A stretch of 64,000 bases of DNA from JBBROS01 sp965213855 (GTDB lineage: Bacteria > Pseudomonadota > Alphaproteobacteria > Acetobacterales > Acetobacteraceae), in contig CBDCAA010000008.1 in the NCBI GenBank assembly GCA_965213855.1, positions 1,612,001-1,676,000 on the forward strand. Reading direction: 5' to 3'. Positions 61,201 through 64,000 of this stretch are shown piece by piece. The position numbers and the translations under genes were made by a program. How positions within the stretch are numbered: the first letter of the stretch is position 1; every line of letters starts with the position of its first letter. Under the pieces are notes generated by a model. That model did not search any database. It had not been told where the DNA came from and saw only the letters and a program-made list of their open reading frames with translations.

Positions 61201-61556
61201 TCGCCCCCGGCGGCAAGATCGTTCCAATCGAGAAGGCAGCCACCCTTGCCGGCACGCGCCTTGCCGAGGCTGAGCAGTCGGCACAGGCGGGACCAGGCCG
61301 GCCGGTCGGTCGGATAGGCGAGGAGTGCGGCGCCGTCGGTCAGCTCGATCCGGGCGCCGGCCACGAGGCGGACGCCGGTGGCCTTCGCCGCCTCCCAGGC
61401 ACGGACGATGCCTGCGACGCTGTTGCGGTCGGCAATGCCGAGCGCGCCGATGCCGAGCGCGGCGGCCTGGGCGAACAGCTCCTCGGGGTGGGATGCGCCG
61501 CGGAGGAAGCTGTAGTTGGTGGTGACGTGGAGTTCGGCGTAGGGCATGTTCGCCAT
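58233..61556 (-). CDS. dnaE2: Error-prone DNA polymerase DnaE2 (ImuC)
   Basis: A 1107-aa C-family polymerase used in damage-induced translesion synthesis. PHP domain from AELHVTTNYSFLRGASHPEE, palm aspartates in EPPDIDVDFEHERREDVIQW, KVDVLGLGMLGCMRRAFDLL, VPLFQEQAMQVAIQCAGFTP and FGSYGFPESHAASFA are all typical, as is the late OB domain (VVVPGLVLVRQKPGSAKGVM). Residues ~788-812 (SSPLPSRQGLGEG and more) are encoded by a palindromic element and are absent from relatives I know. ATGs at 61556 and 61547 are both possible starts; a LexA-type box overlaps them. The usual partner genes imuA and imuB are not adjacent. Confidence 0.95.
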   Translation of the reverse strand: MANMPYAELHVTTNYSFLRGASHPEELFAQAAALGIGALGIADRNSVAGIVRAWEAAKATGVRLVAGARIELTDGAALLAYPTDRPAWSRLCRLLSLGKARAGKGGCLLDWNDLAAGGDGLVYVLLPGAPDDTLAAWLDRLRQIAAGRAYLAGAVRFQPGDAVRLFHLDQMGAAAGIPLIATNDVLYHHPDRRVLQDVMTCIREGCTIDDAGFHLEHHGERHLQPPGRMAALFARHPDAIARTQELVDRCRFDLSDLAYQYPTESDDLAEPAQATLERLTWEGAAIRYPAGVPEAVTRQLRHELGLIAQLGYAPYFLTVNSIVREARRRGILCQGRGSAANSAVCWVLGVTSIDPTASGLLFERFVSAERHEPPDIDVDFEHERREDVIQWIYAHYGRARAALCATVIRYRARGAIREVGKVMGLTEDVTGALSSQVWGWSEDGVEEKHAAALNLNTEDGRLRLAIDLAQQLIGFPRHLGQHPGGFVLTRDPLSDLVPIEPATMKDRQIIEWDKDDIDALRFMKVDVLGLGMLGCMRRAFDLLEEHRGLRLGLATIPPEDPATYAMIRRADTLGTFQIESRAQMSMLPRMKPRTLYDLTIQVAIVRPGPIQGDMVHPYLRRREGKEAVDYPTPELERVLKKTLGVPLFQEQAMQVAIQCAGFTPGEADQLRRAMATFKLTGGVSHFKDKLIGGMVVRGYTPEFAERTFSQIEGFGSYGFPESHAASFAIIAYVSSWVKCNHPDVFCAALLNSQPMGFYAPAQIVRDARDHGVEVRPLDINHSRWDCTLEPLSSPLPSRQGLGEGLGVGERVGVGQSAVRLGLRMAKGLAEQHGAALVAHRAEHPYATLEETWRRAGVPVAALERIAEADGYGSMGLDRRGAIWAIRALSDAPLPLFAAADGDGRPQPEIVEPPASLARFELAPMKPGRTVVEDYGSVGLTLREHPVSFVRDDLRARGMVTCADLADSRDGRRVVVPGLVLVRQKPGSAKGVMFITLEDETGIANLIVWPSVFERQRRLVLTASMIACHGRVQKEGGVTHVVTERLEDLTPLLREVGDRDFTPATGRGDEARWGGTPDARQNPKHKPRDIYSPERLSTGIKVPTRDFR
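59115..59184. repeat. GC-rich palindromic element, copy 3 (inside dnaE2)
   Basis: It reads ACCCACCCCTACCCGC, TCACCCACCCCTAACCCC, TCCCCCAACCCC, TGCCTGGAAGGGAGGGGGGAAGAC in order. The part CCCACCCCTAACCCCTCC..TGGAAGGGAGGGG is the same family as the copies in hpnB and hpnE. On the coding (minus) strand it keeps the frame and encodes SSPLPSRQGLGEG then LGVGERVGVG. Confidence 0.65.
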
Positions 61557-61590
61557 ACGTTCTTGTATGCCGGCATGTGCGGCGGCGCAA
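61548..61590 (-). promoter_or_regulatory. LexA (SOS) box and promoter overlapping the dnaE2 start
   Basis: GTTC (61548-61551), seven bases, GTTC (61559-61562) on the plus strand, i.e. GAAC-N7-GAAC on the coding strand: the alphaproteobacterial LexA direct repeat. On the minus strand TTGCGC (61590-61585), 17 bases, TACAAG (61567-61562) forms a weak sigma-70-like promoter. The start would lie near 61555, at or just before the two ATGs, so the message may be leaderless. LexA binding would cover -10 and +1. Confidence 0.7.
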
Positions 61591-61640
61591 CCAGGAGGGT
61601 GGGCCCTAGCCGACCAACCGACCTGGCCGCGCACGCCTCT

Positions 61641-61658
61641 GGTGGGCTGAAGCCCACC
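61641..61658. repeat. GGTGGGC-TGAA-GCCCACC hairpin
   Basis: A perfect seven-base stem with a four-base loop, 19 bases downstream of the DUF6481 stop. The sequence GGTGGGCTGAAGCCCACC is a common REP-like unit in proteobacteria. It may serve as a terminator or mRNA-stabilising end for DUF6481; no T-run follows. Confidence 0.6.
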
Positions 61659-61676
61659 CTATGCGGTTATCCCGGT

Positions 61677-62039
61677 TTACTTACGCGCTTTGCGGGCGGC
61701 GTACTTGGCGTCCCGGGCGGCTTTGCGTTCGGCCCGGATCGCTTCGTCGCGGGCGGCTTGTTCGGCTGCCTTCGCTTCGGCCTCGGCGGCCGCGGCGGCC
61801 TCGGCGATCTTGCGTGCCTCGTCCTCGCGCAGGCGGGCGGCTTCTTCGGCAACCTTCTGCTTCGACCGTTCGGCCTGGCGCAGCTCGCGCGCCTCCTGGA
61901 TCGACCGGCGCTCGGCGGCGCGGGCGAGCACCTCCGGATCGTCGGCAGGCGGCCGGGCCTTGAAGCGTTCGGCGAGCGCCTTCTTGGCTTCGGCCGCGGA
62001 GGCGCGGCGGTCTTCGAACGTACTCCCCTTCAAGGGCAT
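61677..62039 (-). CDS. DUF6481-family coiled-coil protein
   Basis: A 120-aa, Ala/Glu/Lys/Arg-rich protein. PLKGSTFEDRRASAAEAKKA at the N-terminus is the family mark; residues ~35-120 form one long charged helix (ERSKQKVAEEAARLREDEAR). A small alphaproteobacterial family of unknown role, sometimes seen near RNA-handling genes. The end KAARDAKYAARKARK is very basic, so nucleic-acid binding is possible. ATG start; no partner gene in an operon. Confidence 0.85.
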   Translation of the reverse strand: MPLKGSTFEDRRASAAEAKKALAERFKARPPADDPEVLARAAERRSIQEARELRQAERSKQKVAEEAARLREDEARKIAEAAAAAEAEAKAAEQAARDEAIRAERKAARDAKYAARKARK

Positions 62040-62101
62040 GCCTTGCTTGCTCCATCATCCAGCGGTGCCGGCGCGCGACCATGGCGCGCCGCGCGCGTGC
62101 C

Positions 62102-62941
62102 CTAGCGCCGATCGGGGCCCGCGTCCAGCAGGGCAAGGTTCTGCTGCGCCAAATCCCCGGTCGCGGTGTCGGGCGAAAGCTGCACCGCCTGCTCCCAATC
62201 CTTGCGTGCGCCGGCCCGGTCGCCGCGGCGCTGCCGCAGGATGCCCCGCTCGAGCAGCGCGTCGGCATTCTCGGGATCAAGGCCGATCGCCCGGTCGATG
62301 TCGTCCTGCGCGAGGTCGAGCTTGTTCAGATGGCGCAGCGCGGAGGCACGGAAGACCAAGGCGTCGGGGCGGCGCGGGTCGATGTCGAGTGCCCGGTTCA
62401 AATCATCGAGCGCGTCGGCGAAGCGGTCCATCGTGCCCTCGGCCTCGGAGCGGTCGATCAGCAGGTCGGCGTCGTCGGGCGTGAGCGAGAGGGCGAGCGT
62501 GGTGGAGGCCAAAGCGCGCTCGGGCGCGCCGGCGATGAGCCAGGCGGCGCCGGCCTGGCCGAAGATGGTGGCGCGGGCGGTCGCGGGCGCCTTGCTGTTG
62601 GCGGCGAGCTTGTCGAGCTCCTCGGCGCCGGTATCGGCGTCGCCGAGCGCGATGTCGGCCAGGCCAAGGCAATGGGCGGCTCCGTCGCCGCCGCCGGTCG
62701 CGACCCAGGCGTCGGCGAAGTCCCGGGCGCCGCTCGGGTCCGGGCCGAGCATCGCCAGGCAGCGCTCGTAATCCTCGCCCTCGGCGATGCGGGGCGGGAT
62801 CGGCGGGACCGGCAGCGTCTCCTCGGTGTCGGGGTCGCTGTCGGGAGCGACCGGGTCATGCGACTGCCACCACCATGCGCCGGCACCGAGCGAGAGCGCG
62901 AGCACCAGGAGGCCGCCCAGCAGCACGGGGTGTTTGACCAT
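62102..62941 (-). CDS. Membrane-anchored TPR protein
   Basis: 279 aa. One N-terminal helix (VLLGGLLVLALSLGAGAWWW) anchors a periplasmic or cytoplasmic region. TPR units are seen from ~130: RADALDDLNRALDIDPRRPD-type (FADALDDLNRALDIDPRRPD), LDLAQDDIDRAIGLDPENAD and RGDRAGARKDWEQAVQLSPD. A Cys pair at ~63 and ~93 could form a disulphide if periplasmic. ATG at 62941 is preferred over a GTG two codons earlier. No family assignment beyond TPR. Confidence 0.8.
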   Translation of the reverse strand: MVKHPVLLGGLLVLALSLGAGAWWWQSHDPVAPDSDPDTEETLPVPPIPPRIAEGEDYERCLAMLGPDPSGARDFADAWVATGGGDGAAHCLGLADIALGDADTGAEELDKLAANSKAPATARATIFGQAGAAWLIAGAPERALASTTLALSLTPDDADLLIDRSEAEGTMDRFADALDDLNRALDIDPRRPDALVFRASALRHLNKLDLAQDDIDRAIGLDPENADALLERGILRQRRGDRAGARKDWEQAVQLSPDTATGDLAQQNLALLDAGPDRR

Positions 62942-62985
62942 GACCACGCGGTTTTAGCCCCAGGCAAGGCGAGGGGCAAACCCAC

Positions 62986-63489
62986 TCAGGGTGCCGGGGA
63001 GGGTGCGGAGGTGCCGACCGGCACGACCGAGATGCTGTTGTATGGGCTGCCGCCCGTGCTGAGCGCCTGCGTCGACCAGACCAGGTAGACGAGGGTGCGC
63101 TTCTGCGGGTCCCACATGCGGGTGACGCGGATTTCCTTGAACAACCAATTGGCCGACGCACCGAACACCACCTCGTTTTCGGGGATGCGGTCGGCCAGCG
63201 TCACCGGGCCGGTGGCACGGCAGGCGATGCTGAAGCGGCTCGGGTCGGTTGCCAGGCCGATCGAGCCCTTGATGCCGCCGGTCTCGGCGCGCGACAGGTA
63301 GCAACTCACGCCCTGCGCCTTCGGGTCGTCGTAGCGGTCGATGACGATGCGGTCGTTGCGGCCGACGAGACGGAAGGTGGTGCTGACGTCGCCGATCCGC
63401 TGCGGGTCGTCAGAGGCGGCGCAGGCGGGGGTCACGACAGCGTAGGCGATGGCGAGCACTGCAGCCGACAGGGCGGGAAGCTGGCGCAT
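62986..63489 (-). CDS. creA: CreA family protein
   Basis: A 167-aa exported protein. Signal peptide (LPALSAAVLAIAYAVVTPAC, cleaved near ACA-AS), then RIGDVSTTFRLVGRNDRIVI, GVSCYLSRAETGGIKGSIGL and SIACRATGPV: the usual CreA landmarks, including the two Cys. CreA is a periplasmic protein of unknown function. ATG start. 44 bases upstream of the TPR gene on the same strand. Confidence 0.92.
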   Translation of the reverse strand: MRQLPALSAAVLAIAYAVVTPACAASDDPQRIGDVSTTFRLVGRNDRIVIDRYDDPKAQGVSCYLSRAETGGIKGSIGLATDPSRFSIACRATGPVTLADRIPENEVVFGASANWLFKEIRVTRMWDPQKRTLVYLVWSTQALSTGGSPYNSISVVPVGTSAPSPAP

Positions 63490-63596
63490 GGAGCAGGTCC
63501 TTGGCGGGGTGGCGCACCATGGGTCGGGACGCGCAACGCCGCAACCGGGCAGAGCGCAGTGGAAGCCTCATCTGCACAAGTGCTAGACCTTCGGAT

Positions 63597-63839
63597 ATGG
63601 ACGTCGCCGTTCGCCGCACGATGACGCTGGACCGATCCCTCGCTCGGGCGGAACGGCAGCCGCTGCACTGCGCGTTCGACGCGTCAGAGGGATGGGTCGC
63701 CGACGACGTCAAAGCAGCCGGGGTGCTGCACTTGCCTGAAGCCGGGATCGGTGTCCCGGGTGCGGGACATCGACCACGCGCTATCGAAGCGCCGCCCGGC
63801 GACGACCGAACCCCTCCCCATCCGTCCGATAGTGAATAG
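63597..63839 (+). CDS. Doubtful small ORF
   Basis: An open frame of 80 codons (MDVAVRRTMTLDRSLARAER at the start) in the gap between creA and the partial protease gene. It matches no family I recognise, has no clear Shine-Dalgarno, and its last third is Pro/Arg-rich. It could be a chance frame in GC-rich DNA. Apart from it and the creA promoter, I see nothing in 63490-63878. Confidence 0.2.
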   Translation: MDVAVRRTMTLDRSLARAERQPLHCAFDASEGWVADDVKAAGVLHLPEAGIGVPGAGHRPRAIEAPPGDDRTPPHPSDSE

Positions 63840-63878
63840 GCCCCCTGCCCTGCTCATATCCGGGGTGAAGGAGCCCGC

Positions 63879-64000
63879 ATGACCGATCCGCTCACCACAC
63901 TTTCAGACGCCCTTGCTGGCCGCGTGGCGGCGGCAGCGCCCGGCCTGGTCACGATCCATCCTGGCGCCCGGGCGCAGCGGAGCGGCTTTGCCTGGCAAGA
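63879..64000 (+). CDS. S1C-type serine protease-like protein, 5' end only
   Basis: The first ~40 residues of a gene that runs off the window: TDPLTTLSDALAGRVAAAAP, then GLVTIHPGARAQRSGFAWQ. This resembles the N-terminus of short alphaproteobacterial S1C/trypsin-like proteases that start with a mature-like domain and no signal. A GAAGGAG Shine-Dalgarno precedes the ATG at 63879. The catalytic triad is outside the window, so the call is tentative. Confidence 0.5.
   Translation, partial: MTDPLTTLSDALAGRVAAAAPGLVTIHPGARAQRSGFAWQ

Noticed and set aside
1..64000. CRISPR array, prophage or large novel defence island
   Set aside because: No regularly spaced direct repeats, cas genes, phage structural genes or integrase were seen; the only defence-like items are the MNT/HEPN pair, Uma2 and DUF2161 genes.

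Overview
This is a GC-rich bacterial chromosome segment with few gaps and many ATGA, GTGA and TTGA start/stop overlaps. Family content points to an alphaproteobacterium: hpnABCDEF hopanoid genes, a Flp/Tad pilus locus in cpa order, an lptG-lptD-surA run, glnB-glnA and glnK-amtB, DUF6481, a dnaE2 polymerase and a GTTC-N7-GTTC LexA-type box. Acetobacterales/Rhodospirillales is my best guess, by resemblance of several proteins and not by any search.

Layout. 1-7.3 kb: hopanoid operon hpnA(partial)-hpnB-hpnC-GNAT-hpnD-hpnE-shc, ending in a strong terminator. 7.3-8.1 kb: OmpR-type response regulator. 8.4-17.4 kb (minus): pilus operon read as two flp pilins, cpaA, B, C, D, E, F, tadB, a 22-codon micro-ORF, tadC, tadD. 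No TadE/F/G-type minor pilin is present. 17.6-24.7 kb: lytic transglycosylase, a polytopic membrane protein with a tandem-repeat N-terminus, a LuxR-type regulator and a soluble hybrid histidine kinase whose stop codon contains the TA target of an IS630 element (24.7-25.7 kb). 25.9-28.4 kb: amidase, AtzG-like small protein, a hypothetical gene and holC. 28.4-33.3 kb: lptG, lptD and surA (outer-membrane assembly). 33.4-35.5 kb: YejBE-type peptide ABC permeases. 35.6-37 kb: DUF2945, tRNA-Arg(TCT), nested IS-end-like inverted repeats and a DUF2161 nuclease-fold gene. 37-42.3 kb (minus): nitrogen block porin-glnK-amtB and glnB-glnA, with a sigma-54 promoter ahead of glnB. 42.5-46.6 kb: aminotransferase and a divergent PEP carboxylase-like protein. 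46.6-54.7 kb: ThDP enzyme, 2-hydroxyacid dehydrogenase, two Uma2-family paralogues (one frameshifted), then a sugar-acid operon (IlvD/Edd dehydratase, SDR, FAH hydrolase) with a nucleotidyltransferase/HEPN toxin-antitoxin pair in the middle. 54.7-64 kb: gluQ, a repeat-bearing choice-of-anchor E protein, yjbQ, dnaE2, DUF6481, a TPR protein, creA and the start of an S1C-type protease.

How genes work together. HpnD, HpnC and HpnE turn farnesyl diphosphate into squalene, and Shc cyclises it. HpnA and HpnB belong to side-chain or glycosyl modification and hopanoid export. The cpa/tad genes make a complete Flp pilus core. GlnB and GlnK report nitrogen status to GlnA, AmtB and sigma-54 control. The dehydratase, dehydrogenase and hydrolase trio fits a non-phosphorylative aldonate route ending in cleavage of a 2,4-diketo acid.

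The most unusual features are small. A GC-rich palindromic element (consensus near CCCACCCCTGGCCCCTCC..GGAGGGG) lies inside or at the edge of three coding sequences: hpnB, hpnE and dnaE2. Two unrelated 15-bp x 5 tandem repeats form the 5' ends of membrane-system genes, and the one at lptD also creates a cysteine-rich micro-ORF that overlaps the lptD start. An IS630 element sits neutrally inside a stop codon. An SOS box overlaps the start codon of dnaE2. A toxin-antitoxin pair is translationally coupled into a catabolic operon. I found no CRISPR array, phage block or large, clearly novel defence system.
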